64,000 bases of DNA from Rhyzopertha dominica. Taxonomy: Eukaryota; Arthropoda; Insecta; Coleoptera; Bostrichidae. Numbering within the stretch: position 1 is the stretch's first letter; the number at the start of each line of letters is the position of its first letter. Shown in pieces: positions 1 through 12,218 of this stretch. A program made the position numbers and the translations under genes. Under the pieces are notes generated by a model. It saw only the letters and a list, made by a program, of their open reading frames with translations. It had not been told where the DNA came from and did not search any database. Where the stretch lies: the NCBI GenBank assembly GCA_025024175.1, contig QCXZ01000064.1, forward strand, positions 53,031,325-53,095,324, given 5' to 3'.

Positions 1-324
1 CAAACGGATAGATACTCACTTACTAAACACATGGACATCATATTAAGTATTAAGGATAAAGAAAGTAATGCAAACAAGAGATTAATACTTGAAATGGTTC
101 ACATAAATCAAAATTCCAATATAATAAATAAAAAAATCAGATATTAAAAAACTGAGCAACATTTCCACGAACTTGCTTTCACAAGAAATTCTAAAACAAG
201 GCTGGGTGAGCTTGAGTAATCTGACAGCGCTGTAGACGCTCTAATTTGATAAATTTGACAAAGAATTCGTTTTTATATCTGTGATAAGTCAGTTTGAATT
301 TATGGTACATATGTTGAAGCCTAT

Positions 325-404
325 TTGGTCGTGGGTGCTCCGCACCCACAATTTTCTTCTCGTGGGTGCTGGAGCACCCGAGCACCCACGGAGTCGGCGC
401 CCCT
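325..404. repeat. hAT-like transposon terminus with GTGGGTGCT inverted repeats
   Basis: Several copies of the word GTGGGTGCTC and its complement GAGCACCCAC are interleaved here and can fold into nested hairpins. The right edge, read on the minus strand, begins CAGGGGCGCCGACTCCG, which resembles the CAGNGGCG ends of hAT elements. No partner terminus or target duplication was found nearby, so this is probably a truncated end. Confidence 0.45.
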
Positions 405-1832
405 GACTAATGATGTAATCTAAGGGATAAAGCCATAGACAGGACAAGGATGAGGACCTGGGGTGAAAACCCCTCTGTGAGTCTTAACTGTAGGTATCTG
501 TTTGAGTTTAACGGATGAGTAACTTATGTTTTGTTTTTGCATCTCCCGCGCGTATGTGAAACCGCCTTGTCTGTCCACCGGAGTGACCGCATTGTTATGA
601 CCCACGGATGAAGGCGGTGATAATGTAAGTTTTTCTTGATTATTCCCGCACTAGTTTTTCTAACATTTTCACAAAGTCCTTTGAAAATCATTTTAACTAG
701 CTGTCAAAAGCAAATTTATTAGACGTAATGTATGTGCCATGTTGTCTGCAACAGAACAGTCAGTTTTCGCGAGCTTGTACTGTTCAATACTTGGCAAAAA
801 TTTAATATCATCCATGCTTAGCACCTCTGGTTAAGTAACAAAAATTATGAAAGTTGCAAATAGCTTCACACCCATTTACCAACTGAAATTAACAAAACCA
901 CTCTATATGTGTTCAATTTACAAGTTTTTAATGACAGTTTTTAATGTGAAGATAATAGTTTCTAGTGGCATGAGGAAAAAGTATACTGTTTGAGGAGTAT
1001 TTCGAGTATTTGTAACAAATTAAAACAATTAAAAAGAATTTGTATATACCAAATACATCGTCTCTACTAAAAATCTCTGCGAAACGAGTAACGGCGAATA
1101 GATAAAAAATGTATGCTCATAAAAGCACAAATAGTAAACAACAGTGATAGTAATATACTAAAAAATACATCTCTTTGAAGTATGCATATTAAAACCATTT
1201 ATAGCTTAAAGAACATTATACACACAAGATTAAATAAAGAAGTTTGTTGGACATTGTAACAACTTACATATCAACAAATCTTGGAAAACTGGCACTAAGA
1301 CTGGATAACAACTCGAGCATTAAAGGTGAAAATGAAATGAAATGAAATTTCTCGTAGCGTATTTTTTTAATAATATTAGATCTGTTTAGATGTATAATAA
1401 TACTAGTTTTGTATTACTACATTTATATAATGGCTTTACACGCGCAGTTCCCACTTGCATTAAAATGACTTTAAATTGCTGAACTAATCAGCCCGAGACA
1501 GAACACAGATATCCCACTCTTATTATATATAGGAATTCAAATGTGGTCCCATAAGAAAATCCATTTAAGTTAAGGCGACTACAATATCGGAATCGTGATC
1601 CGTTTGAATCGGAGTCGAAGTTCTGACAGCCATTTATTTTCACTAAAAAGCTTTAATTATGACATGTTTAGGGCGATAAATGAGGGTGCGCGACACAAAT
1701 GAATGTATCTGTTATGCGATTTAGAACCTTTAAAAATATACTAAAAAGGTAAAAATATACTTTCTATAAAAAATCCTTTGAGTTTGCCAGGTGTGCAAGT
1801 ACAGGCAATTGTTATTTCTCTAGGAATTACTA
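405..1832. other. AT-rich DNA, no recognised feature
   Basis: I see only short chance ORFs and no repeat pairing with the rest of the window. The stretch around 420-605 is less AT-rich, but its short minus-strand ORF has no recognisable motif. Confidence 0.5.
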
Positions 1833-2219
1833 GGCGTTTTTTCGCGACGCAGCGGGTTGAAGATAGTTCACAGTGGTTTGAACCACTGCATTTTCGCGAC
1901 CAACCGTTGACGTCAGCATTGAAAACGCTTAAAACGTATTGATGTCGGTTTCAAGCGCTCCCGATCGGCAGTTCGAAGACGGTTCAAAAACGTGGGGGAA
2001 GTAAATTGTTAGAAACGCCGGATTTTACTTTTGACACTGACATTTACCTAACCAAAAAACTTTACGTTTTAAGCCGTGTGTAAGACCACAGAATATCTAC
2101 CGACACAAACAAAACAAACAGTTCAAACTATTGTATTTTCGCGATTGACGAAACTATGACGTCAGTGCAGAATAAGTTTAAAATACTGGTGAAACCCGCT
2201 GCATCGCGAAAAAAACGCC
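1833..2219. mobile_element. MITE with ~27-bp TIRs and TA target duplication
   Basis: The ends are inverted copies beginning GGCGTTTTTTCGCG and continuing through GCAGCGGGTT, with one T-run length difference and one substitution. TA lies directly outside both ends (1831-1832 and 2220-2221), as expected of a Tc1/mariner-type insertion. A second, inner pair of TTTTCGCGA words lies about 70-80 bp inside each end, next to GACGTCA. The 387-bp interior has no coding potential, so this is a non-autonomous element. The superfamily is inferred from the TA duplication only. Confidence 0.75.
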
Positions 2220-2221
2220 TA

Positions 2222-3150
2222 CAGTCTACCATTACATATAATTGAGCTAAGTGGTACCCTTAGCGGTACCACTGGCGACGTTAATTTTGCCCTACAACAA
2301 TTTTTTAATTCCCAAGGAATCGAAAATGGGATTTCTTGTAGCTGTCACAAGCTTAAAGAATGTTTCCATGAGACGCAAGATTTTTTTAGGGATCTGCTGT
2401 GAATTTGATGGTTTTACGGGTATTGCGAAGTAAATCGTGCGGTTACTTACAATTCATTTATGTAACACAACACTATGACTGTTTGCTCAATCCTCGTATA
2501 AAAATAAGATATATCAAATAGTGCACACAGAGATAAACTATCAAGAATTGCAATCTATCTCGTTTGTAACAAACTTTCAGAAAACCTATGCAGCGATTCT
2601 GTGAGCCCGAAGTACCTGGCTCCGTGGTGCGAAGTTTACGTCTAATAGTTTGCACGTCCGACACGTAACCGTACAATACAGATGTCTGACATCATGACCA
2701 TGAAACTACCAGCCCGCTTAATAATGTAACCCATGCAGGTTTATTATCCGGGGCGTTCCTTTGAAAGTTGGCGCCCCCAGCATGTTGTACGAACGTGCTC
2801 AAGTTACAAGAGGACGGCACTGTAATCGATAATCGGGAATCAAAGGACGTTTTGTCCTAGCACCACAGACACGGTCAACCAACAAAGCCCATCACGCTGT
2901 GTTGGTAATTTATGGCAAGTTTGATTGACTTTGATAGGCTTAACGTGCGCATTGGGCCGACGCTTGGGGGCACTTGATACAAGAGGAATTTTACTTTTTG
3001 CAGAGCCTGCCATTTGAACAACATTTTCGCGTTTCTTTTGTTAAATTATAAGGTATATTTGTTGTCATAAAAATGTATCTTCAATGCAGAGTGAGATACT
3101 TCGCGGACAAGAAATTACTTTGTTTGAAAGCTGCCGCGGTTGTCGTCGAT
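2222..3150. other. no recognised feature
   Basis: This stretch contains only short unrelated ORFs. Part of it (2700-2960) is less AT-rich than its surroundings but shows no motif I recognise. Confidence 0.4.
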
Positions 3151-3271
3151 GACATGTTGTTTTCCGGGCTGGTTCCCACGTTGGTTATTTGACCTTGACG
3201 TTTTGACACTCATGTCGGTGTCTTCCTCAGAAGTAGCTTTGAAACTGAACCAGCCCGGAAAACAACATGTC
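3151..3271. repeat. PLE-type terminal inverted repeat with hammerhead-like hairpin
   Basis: A perfect 25-bp inverted repeat (3151-3175 against 3247-3271) contains TTTTCCGGGCTGG. Its 71-bp spacer holds GACGTTTT, a GACAC/GTGTC hairpin, and TTCCTCAG (3197-3230). The layout GACGTTT(C/T)G, hairpin, (T/C)CTTC(C)TCAG is the one associated with Penelope-like element termini. On the minus strand it reads CUGAGGA, stem, AAAA, CGUC, which resembles a hammerhead core with the usual GAAA changed. Similar motifs occur at 40239, 41804, 43805 and 61231. The PLE assignment is from family knowledge and is not proven here. Confidence 0.6.
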
Positions 3272-4260
3272 AAGAAATTGCTTGATGACATAAATCGCCA
3301 TGCTATAGATTGCAGCATTTGTATGTTTCATACTCAATAATTGTGTTTAATAGCAAAATAAAAGTTTTATGAGTGAAAAGTGGAAATGCCTAAACAGATG
3401 CTAAGTCAGTGGATTACTGTAAAAGAAAAACCAATGAGCAGTGTGAAAAAACTAAAAATAAGAAACACATGATAACACTAATTGAAAAGAAACAAAAAGG
3501 GACAGAAGAGAACAGACAGAAATGGAAGGATATTGCGAAGAAGTGTTTTCCGAAAGTTATGGAAATTGCAAGCAACAACAAGGATTTACGGAATCACTTA
3601 AACAAAGTGAAAAGCGTGGATAAAGAAAAAATGTTGAAAATGAAAACTAATATTAAATGAACGCAATGAAAGGCAAGGTAGAAGAATAACAGAAGCGATT
3701 GAATGCAGGTGACGTAGAACAGAAAGAGTAATAAAAGTAAAGCGTAAACCGCGACACAGCAGGCATTTTTAATGAACTAAAAAAAACTGTTTAGAGGTCA
3801 TTACGAAAAGAAGTCACAGATGGCAGGAGAAAGGGAAATAATACAGAAATGCTATAAAAAGATTGCATATAGATGGCAAGAAATCAAAGTGGAACAAAAA
3901 GAGATAGTGGAGGAGGAAGAAGCTGGAAATCATAGGGCTGAAACTAAGGAGGCATAAAAGAATGGCATCGATCCGATGGATGGTAACAACATCGTGAGAA
4001 TGAAAAGGCATACACCGAGGAGCCCCAAGTCATTAGAAGGAAGCCAGAAAATAAACTGAGCAAAGCATAGGCTATTACTAAGTGTAGAAATAAATAATGA
4101 AGAACGTATTAGTGAAAATGACGTCACAGAGAAACTTCTAAAACAAGATGTCGAGATTCATTACCGTGAAAAACAAAATACAAGTAGATGCAAACAATTA
4201 TTACAATTTTGTGTTATCTATTACCATCACAATATATGTTTTCAGTCGAAATGTAGCTGC
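3272..4260 (+). other. A-rich region with a lysine/glutamate-rich short ORF
   Basis: The plus strand is strongly purine-rich and carries an ORF at 3409-3660 (83 codons by the annotated start) rich in Lys, Glu and Asn. Such composition can come from base bias alone. I see no domain, signal peptide or splice-site support. It may be a decayed transposon ORF or nothing. The minus-strand ORFs at 3814-4127 are shadows of the same bias. Confidence 0.25.
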
Positions 4261-4970
4261 TGTATGAACATTATATTTATAAGATGACGCTTCAGATGCT
4301 ATCCTCTTAAAAAAGAGGCGGCCGATAGGATCAATTTAAAAGTCCCTTCAATTCTCTAAAGCTCTCGTTTAGAAAATTGTAATTAAACAATCAATTAAAA
4401 AATTGCGAGGCTTTGGAAACACATTTAAAATAAATGTAGCAAGCAGATCTGTTAGCGATATCAGTTGTCTGTGTCAATTACAGTGGCTGTTGTATTGCGA
4501 TTGCATGTTGTTACCTCTGTCAAGCGAGCAAGCGGAGTTATGAGTTATGTTAGAGTATAGTTACACTGACTAAAGGGAAATATTCCGAAGATATTATTGG
4601 AATTAGCTTCTGAAAGTTACTGTCTTGGACTTAAGAGTATGCCTACTGCACATATATTATATATGATGCCACTTTTGTCTTCCCGCCAGGTAAAAACGTT
4701 TTTAAATCTTCTACATAAACTTGCGGCATTAATACAAGATATATCACACACAATCTGTAAGTTACAGTGTGCCAAAGTGCTGGTTCAGCACCAGCTTCAG
4801 GTCCATCCCATGTTACGCGATATTTCTATTCTGTAAGTCGCATTTTTCTACGAGCCTCTAACACTAAGTTAAAATGAATATGACAAAGATTAAGCATTCA
4901 AAGTAGTTTTATTTCACTAGGCTCCTTTTTTAGCTGGGTTTTTTTTTCAATGGGTTTGCACGCTCATTAA

Positions 4971-5135
4971 GCAATCGGGAATGCAGGTCTCTGTTGTACT
5001 TACCGGCTGTGCCAACCTGCGTCGTAGTTCGTGAAGCCACCGTTACATTATCAAATGACCGTGCAATCAAGAATGTAGGCCTGTGTACCTACAAACCGTA
5101 CCAACTTACTTCATAGTTCGTTAAGTCACCGCGAG
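4971..5135. repeat. diverged two-unit tandem duplication
   Basis: Two adjacent ~75-bp segments offset by about 95 bp share an ordered set of words: CAATC..GAATG.AGG, then CC(A/G)ACCT/CCAACTTAC, then TAGTTCGTGAAGCCACCG against TAGTTCGTTAAGTCACCG. Similarity is roughly 75-80% by eye. No coding frame is kept. The flanking 4261-4970 and 5136-5725 show nothing else I recognise. Confidence 0.55.
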
Positions 5136-5725
5136 ATGATTCCTTATCGATTTTCTCAAAATGGCCCCCAAAGCGATTAAAGACGTGTTCACGTCAGAAG
5201 TTGAGTTGTGTTAGTTAATTTTATTTTTTTCCTGTTCCTGTTATTAGGGGCAAATAGTAAAATGGCCATAAATAACATATCCATGCCTACTGATTTTGTA
5301 TATAATGGTGCATTCAGTTAAATACACAATTAATTTATTTCTTTTGAGAAATTATTCTATTTATCGTAGTCCATATCTATCAATTTACTAATTACTATTA
5401 GTAATTATTATTACTTATTATTCACTTTGACGCATTTAGGCTTTCGTTTTCCTAAGCACAATATTATGCTCGATACTGTCATTTTTAAGAATGGCGTGAT
5501 ACTTCAAACGAAAAGTATTATATCTCCTAAAGATGGTGTGCTGATCTTCATGAGCACGCTTGCGTGTATGAAAGATAAGGATGCTGTAGTGTCCGCAAGT
5601 GCGTCTGAGTTACCTTAATTGATACATTTTGCATATGTATTTCGTCTTTAGGTCAATTTTGTACTCCCAAAGGTATCCCGAGCCATTCACATGAAATTAA
5701 TTTGCCGACAGGTGTATAGACCATT

Positions 5726-6604
5726 TCATTTTACTTCTACATCCAACGGATGGGAAGTATTGTATCGCGAAAAAAATTTTCAAAAATTTTTATTTGCTCT
5801 TTTGCTTTAAAATGGTCGAAAACGCAAAAAAAATTCTTGTCTGTGTGTAGGTCTGTGTCTGTGGTATTGTTTGTGGACACGATAACTTTCGACAGACTTA
5901 ATAGGTATATGATCTTGAAATTTGGCGGACGTATAAATCTCAACTACCCAAAGCGACCTATTGTTTGTGGGGTAAGTAGGAAATCGGGAAGGGGCCGAAA
6001 TTGAGAGGTAACTACCCTTTTTGCAAATTTTTATTTTTTATATTTTTTTCGTTTTAGTATGTAATTAGTAGTATAACTGCGAGTATTATTAGCTCTTATA
6101 AATTTTCGGTACAGCAAACTGTTTAGAAGATATTAGCAAAAAAGCGTCACTTAAAGAAAACGGTTTTTCTTAAATATCTCCGAATATATTTAATATATTC
6201 AAAAAATGAAAATGCCCTCAGATAGGAAATAATATTTCTCACAAAAAGTGTCTTAGAAAATTTATCCAAAATTTTGACATTTTCGAAATATTTTCAAAAA
6301 ACCTATTTTGGACCCTGCTCGTACGATTTTTTTAAATTTTGGTATTATATAGAAAATCACATTTCTGATCAGAAAGCGCTCTTGTAATTTTTTTGTTAAG
6401 TTAATAATTATCGAGTTATTTGGAAAAAAGCGATTTTAAAATTTATATATTTTTGCTATCACGAGGACGGTTTGTCTTAGAAAAAATGTGTAGAGAGAAA
6501 AAATGCTCAAAAACTGATTATTAATCGTATAGTATAAAAAATAAAAACGTAAATGTCATTTTGACAATCGAATGTGGAAGTATTGATTCAATTTGCAGCG
6601 GTTT
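5726..6604 (+). repeat. dispersed ~0.8-kb repeat, copy 1
   Basis: This 879-bp segment is matched over its full length, in opposite orientation, by 25009-25822, with similarity about 85-90% by eye and a few indels. It starts TCATTTTACTTC and ends ATTTGCAGCGGTTT. The start is a near-palindrome built on ACTTCCACATC. The word TGGAAGTATTGA recurs at the far end, so the termini are related but are not classical long TIRs. No transposase is encoded. An ORF at 5750-6004 keeps no counterpart worth calling, because copy 2 has an indel in it. The class is unknown. Confidence 0.8.
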
Positions 6605-6631
6605 GACTACGTAGTACTAGTATTGGTGGTC

Positions 6632-6752
6632 GGTTGCACAAACGTGGATCAAAGTTAATCCCAACGTCATGAATCCGGTGTTCTGATTGGCGTAGCTATA
6701 GCAACGACCGCGGATTAAACTCGGACTAACTGTGATGCACGTTTGTGCAACC
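6632..6752. mobile_element. 121-bp MITE, GGTTGCACAAACGTG ends
   Basis: Perfect 15-bp inverted ends GGTTGCACAAACGTG are extended imperfectly through ATCA.AGTTA.TCC. The whole unit is 121 bp and non-coding. Short elements with GGTTGCACAAA ends are widespread in insect genomes. No clear target duplication is visible, so the superfamily is left open. It lies only 27 bp from the end of the dispersed repeat at 5726-6604. Confidence 0.75.
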
Positions 6753-8711
6753 TTGATATGTTTATGTATAACACAAAGCAAGTTGCAAGAGTTGATAGAT
6801 CACTAATTTTGCTAAGGATATATGTTTTAATAATTATTGTGGTTTCCATCACAGCGTATGCAGAGAAGTGGAAAGAGCTATAAATTCCGAATCACTGTCC
6901 TTAAGTGTGCTTTGGAACTAGCTCTGAATTACGGTGTATGTTTTAATGCTTAATGAAATGTTAACTAAGTAGTTATAATTTGAATAGATCGAATTGTTTT
7001 AAAATAGCTTACAGTTGTAGAGGTATTTTCTTAAATTAAAGAGAAATTAAAAACAAAAATGTTGAACTGGCGAAGAAGCGCACAATTGTGTCGTGCAATG
7101 TACTGGAATAAAAATTAATTTTTCCTTACACCCTCAGCAGACTGATACCATATGACAAATATAAGAACAAACCTTATTATTTAAACAATCTTACCAACTA
7201 CTTCTTGTAATTCACAGGTAATGCGGCTCTTATAGGCCGGCTAAGCTAGAAGCCTAATCGAATGTATCCACCGGAAACCCAAACCATCCCTTATCAATAA
7301 GATGATCCCTTATCCGATGGCAGGAAATGTAAGCAGGAAGAATCACGGAAAGCAGAGCGAGAACCGCAGACAGAATGATCCTAAGCCGAGTTTTAAACAG
7401 CTCCTTCATTCGACAAAGGAAACAATCGTGTAAAACGAACAAGGGCTTTATGCCTTCCATATTCTTCATGTATCGATCTGAAGCGGAACTCCGAAACATT
7501 CCCTCCGGCTTCATGTATTTTATAGGCGAAATGGATTGCGGAAAGGCATCGGATCACCAAGGCCGCCATTCAAGGGGTGGTAGTTTGATATCAGTGAGTT
7601 AACTTTAAAAATAGGATCGCAGAATTCGCAAGTAGCTGATCACACGAAACGTCAGATATAAGTCGGCAACATAATTAAATATTATTGTAAGACGGATGAC
7701 ACCCAGTACCCAGTCGTGGAGAGGTACATCACAAATACAATGGTTTGTTACATCTTACATTATTTTATATAATTTATATTTATATTTTTATAGAAGACTA
7801 TATACGTTTGCAGAACGTTAATGGCTTTAAAGGTGGAAATTTAATTACTTCAAATGTTTAGCTACCAAATACTGAAGCAAATATTTAGAACTAAAAAAAC
7901 AAATAGGTAGGTAATAACTTCTGTTTAAATAACAACTTTGTGGTTGTGGAACGAGGCGTTGCATATTTCCATATTCAAGTAATACTGTAATTCTTGCTGA
8001 AAGCAAGTTAAAGGCTAAACCTTGTCTTTCCAAATGTTGCTCCTCTGATACCTAGATTTAGGGGGTGTACTGGTACTAGAAATAGAGCAGTTACCTGCTA
8101 TTATGGAAATCAAACTCGTCAACTTCGAATACATATAGGACGTGGCTACTCATGTGATGCGCAAAGCTGGAAGCCCACCGGGCTATAATTATAGAGATAT
8201 CGGCCTTACAAGTATTAGAATACATTGATTACTATTCATTTTCTGTACCACTTCCTTATGAATGTAAATATAATAAGCTGCCACACCTTTAATATAATTA
8301 TATTTGTATTGGGTATGTACGTTGTTGACATTATCACTCACTAGTCAGGTGGCTTGGAAAAAATTGTACTAAAAGCCGTTTTATGTTCTACTTGCTTTGT
8401 AAAGAGAAATTTTTTAGAAGGATGTTTGAAAAGCAAAGAATTGCACGCGGCCAAGGCGAAAAACAAGTTCACTATGACCAGCCTATTGAGCGATATATCT
8501 AAACCACTTTGACAAAGCCGAATAAAAATTGAAACTGCAGATTGTGGTCTATTTTCGTCAGTTTTGGTTACTTTGCATTATACGCGTTTAATTATGATCA
8601 ATGCAAAGTATTGGTTTATTGGGTAAGCATGCCATTTAAATTAGAAAAAGTAACTCGCTTCTGTAAGATCCAGAACCCGAGTCTCCAAAATGGATCCCTG
8701 TGGTGTTCCAT
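6753..8711. other. no recognised feature
   Basis: Overlapping opposite-strand ORFs at 7254-7602 occupy a stretch of slightly higher GC, but neither shows a motif, and both could be chance. The rest is AT-rich with no repeat partner in the window. Confidence 0.4.
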
Positions 8712-9103
8712 TATTATATGAATTCAATGTAACATACAGTGGCGTAGCCAAGGGGGGACAGAGGGGCAATTCGCCCCCCCCCCCGCACCAGGAAGTCAGG
8801 AAGCAAATTATTTTGATAATGGAATAGCAGCTTTTTTACATTTAATAGTACAAATATGTGTTGCAAACTATTGGTTTGTTGTATAATAAACATTTTAGCA
8901 AATTAAACATCAAAATTTAAGTCACACATGTTCTGGATTTTCCTTGTGTTCGTACATACATATACGAGTATGCAACCAACCCAACCATCATCTAGCTATT
9001 GGAAAGTTTAATATAAAGTGATACGAAATCTCGCTAACAAATGGCGAGATGATGGTTGGTTAGTTGCATATATGTATATATGTTACGTTGAATTCATATA
9101 ATA
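8712..9103. mobile_element. nested inverted-repeat element
   Basis: An outer inverted repeat of ~24 bp (8713-8736 against 9079-9102; TTATATGAATTCAA core, one mismatch) encloses CAGTGGCGTAGCCAAGGGGG at 8742-8761, a string typical of a transposon terminus. It also encloses an inner inverted repeat TATGCAAC(C/T)AACC(C)AACCATCATCT near 8967-8991 and 9047-9070. The interior is non-coding. It could be one foldback element or a TE end inserted beside another repeat. Confidence 0.55.
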
Positions 9104-10602
9104 CTCGAATGGTCTGGGCTTTAACTCGAACGAACATAACTGAGATCAGCCCTGGAGTTTTAATTAGCCTGCTTAGCCAATAATGCAATACTTCACAATT
9201 ATTATTCAGGAGAAATATACAATACTTTAATTATAATTGAGTTTTAATAAATTTGCAATTATATATTAATAGTACATGCTATTCTACAGGGTACAAAAAG
9301 TAGACTCNGCTTTGACGTTTCACTTTAAAGTTTTTTAAAGCTCCTTTTCCATATATTATGAAGCATAGAAACCATCAAGCGCCTGCTAGAATCGAAGATG
9401 TTATTAACGTATTGGCTTACGTAGCCATAAACCCTTACGTTTCTTGTAATACTTTGATAACAGGAATTGGAGTCAGCAAAACGACTCGTACATAGAATAT
9501 CAAACCGGCAAAGATGTCCTTTCAAAATGCATAGATAAGTAAAACTAAACTAACTAGTCATACTGCCAAGAAAAATTGCAGGTATCCTAAACGTTTTTGT
9601 GCTATTATCTGGATGACGAATAAGCAGAAAAATAAGTTTAGACAAAAGCAGTTTGCAATTTTGTACTAAATAGTAAGCTACAATAAAAAATATACGTTTT
9701 TATTTTAAAAAAAGGTGGCCTTCAAGTAGTTAGGTTACACCTAAAGTTAAAATACAACCCGTGAATTTGTAGACTATAAAGGACGAGACAACTTCTATTT
9801 ATTTACATTTTCTTGTAAAAATAACGAGTAAATAGTTAAAGCCTGAAAATTATTGTAACACTCTATGCGAGAATAATAATTTTGGGCGACACTATGCCAT
9901 TTATTGGCATTTTATAGTATCATCCACCCGTCTCTGCTATTAGAGATATACATATATGAATGATTTACCTCTTTAATGCTTTTCGTTTGTATAAAAGGGT
10001 TCAAAATAGCAATACGTGCTTTTAGAAGTAACCAGATGAGATTAATAAATTGTACAAAGTACTCTACAAAAAGTCGTAGGTTTATGTTTTAGTTACGAAA
10101 GTTCATAATAAGACAAGGGGGAAAGATATACATGTAAAGTTCTGGCACCTAATTGATATATGGGTGTATCAATGCTTCTTGATGAGAATCGCTGCCTTAG
10201 TTTGTAGAAAAAATATAAGGAAGTTTTATCAGTTTATTGGGTTTAAAAAGTTTAGTAATTATTCCAACTATGCTCCATGCTCAAATACAAAAAAATCATC
10301 ACGTAAATATTACTTGGTAAACAAACCTCGCCAAATTTAAATACACTTTGTATAGTTTTCCTTCNCCTTAAGTGTAGATGGATTCGTTTTCAATGATCAT
10401 ATATGTAAAGTGTACAAAATAAAATATATCGATATCCCGTTGCGAATAGTTCTTGTTCCAAACCTGACCTTGAAAAACCCCCTAAAATTAGACAAAAGAG
10501 TGCTGATCATCGGACTGCCCTTTCGATGTTCCCCGGGAAAATCAATCATATATAAACTTCGTCACCAAATAGCTCTCAATGAGCACTAGCTGTTCACTAG
10601 TA
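9104..10602. other. no recognised feature
   Basis: This is AT-rich DNA. TACAGGGTA at 9287-9295 looks like the first bases of a CAGGG-type transposon end, but no partner was found. Confidence 0.4.
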
Positions 10603-10959
10603 CAGGGTTTCTATAAATGAATCCAGGGCGCTTATGGAAATTATCGATTAAATCAATTTGCCGCCTCTCAGCAAAGTGACGTACACTTATCATCAGTCGA
10701 TTTTCAATTATATGATATATTTTAGTGTGAGAAAACGCCTGGGGGTGTGAATTTTCAACATATTATGTAGTGTTTTGTGGGATAATTAACTTTAAGGTTG
10801 CAGAAAGCTCACATTTTGGAACTGTGGTGTGAAATTTATCTGCGATTTTCAGTACTATGGTCGTGCATATTGTAGCTTGGCAGTAGTTATAAAAAGACGG
10901 CACAAAGAATTCAGAAATCAGCGCCGCCCGCGTTGCATGAGTCATTTATAGAAACCCTG
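10603..10959. mobile_element. 357-bp MITE with CAGGGTTTCTATAAATGA ends, copy 1
   Basis: Both ends carry CAGGGTTTCTATAAATGA in inverted orientation and are flanked by TA (10601-10602 and 10960-10961). The interior is non-coding. A 5'-truncated second copy in inverted orientation lies at 23555-23874, confirming a dispersed family. The TA duplication points to the Tc1/mariner superfamily. Confidence 0.85.
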
Positions 10960-10961
10960 TA

Positions 10962-12216
10962 TAACTTTAATGCGGCTACAAACTTCACGCAATGGCAGAA
11001 ACCCAACTGATTTTTTTTTACTTTTTTTCAGTATTTTGTTAATGTCTTACAATAAATGCTTCTGAATTTCTTTTATAATTGCTCAGTTTTATTTCTAAAT
11101 ATGTAAAGTTTTAAGTATTTTCATCCTGCACAAAAAATCTATTGTGATTATATTTCGACTAGTTCTCTTTATTATAAGTAAGCGATCTGATTTCTATCTT
11201 TGCCCCGTAAATATATACCTACGTTTAAACGTAAAATGTGTGATAACATAGCTAATTAGTCGGCTTATGCAGAATAAAATTGCGATATACTAAAAAATAA
11301 TCTAATCTTCTTAAATGTCGCCACGGGATATTTAATCGGCGGAACGTCGATATCCACGAATATAGTTTTCCGCAAACGCGCTCGCGTCCACATCAAAGAA
11401 TAAACACAGGGAACGTATAATGTTTTCTTTATGTTCCTGTACATACAAGTTATAAGTAAGGAGAAAGGTAAACACAAACACATATTGGTTACAAGATAAT
11501 AACTTTTGAGTCCGCCCGCACGCGAAACCGTTCACAGAGGCCCTCGAGGCAATATTTTTTTAACACACGTATTTCCCAAGGTAGATAATTCAATCGCAAA
11601 AACCGCATCGACGTATCGCATTACGCAACGCCGAGCAAATTGAATTTGAATACGGTCCACGGGGTACAGTTATACATTTTTGACAATGTATTCTGGCGGG
11701 TTCCCGAAGCTTAAGCAGAGGTAAATAACTGAAAAGCCGGCTTTGCCGTATGCGACTGACGATAAAAGAGATGGTTTTCTGTGTGCTGAATGAATATGAG
11801 AACGGGAGGGGTCCTGCCGTTACAGACATTGGCGGAAAGTGGGGCAAAAATCAGGAAATCAGACAGATATAGAGTATTGCTTTAATTTAGCACCTGATTG
11901 CACTGACGAATAGTACCGAAAATGAACAGTTAATTTTTTCCAAAAATGTTCTCTGTGAATGGGATCATGCAGTTATACAGTGATTGTAAGAGTACTGACT
12001 GTAAAAGTCTCTGCAATGCAACTTCACTTCATCTTTAAGTCAGACGTCAAAGTGGATGTATAGCGTCATTTTTTGTTGTTAATCGAGACGTTTGCAAACT
12101 CTTTACTATAACAATGTTAAAAAAAAACTGGTCCAATAACACACTTATGATTCTGCTATATAACAGATAAATGTAGTTTCCCTGCAATATATCTATCGAA
12201 TGTATGAGCTTTAATA
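10962..12216. other. no recognised feature; slightly GC-richer block
   Basis: The stretch 11330-11850 is less AT-rich and has overlapping minus-strand ORFs of 67-85 codons with no motif I recognise. It could be a diverged exon or regulatory DNA, but nothing in the sequence decides this. Confidence 0.35.
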
Positions 12217-12218
12217 TA

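Noticed and set aside
3115..3340. Opposite-strand ORFs sharing the same peptide word
   Set aside because: The shared peptide is produced by the 25-bp inverted repeat at 3151-3271 being read on both strands, not by two genes.
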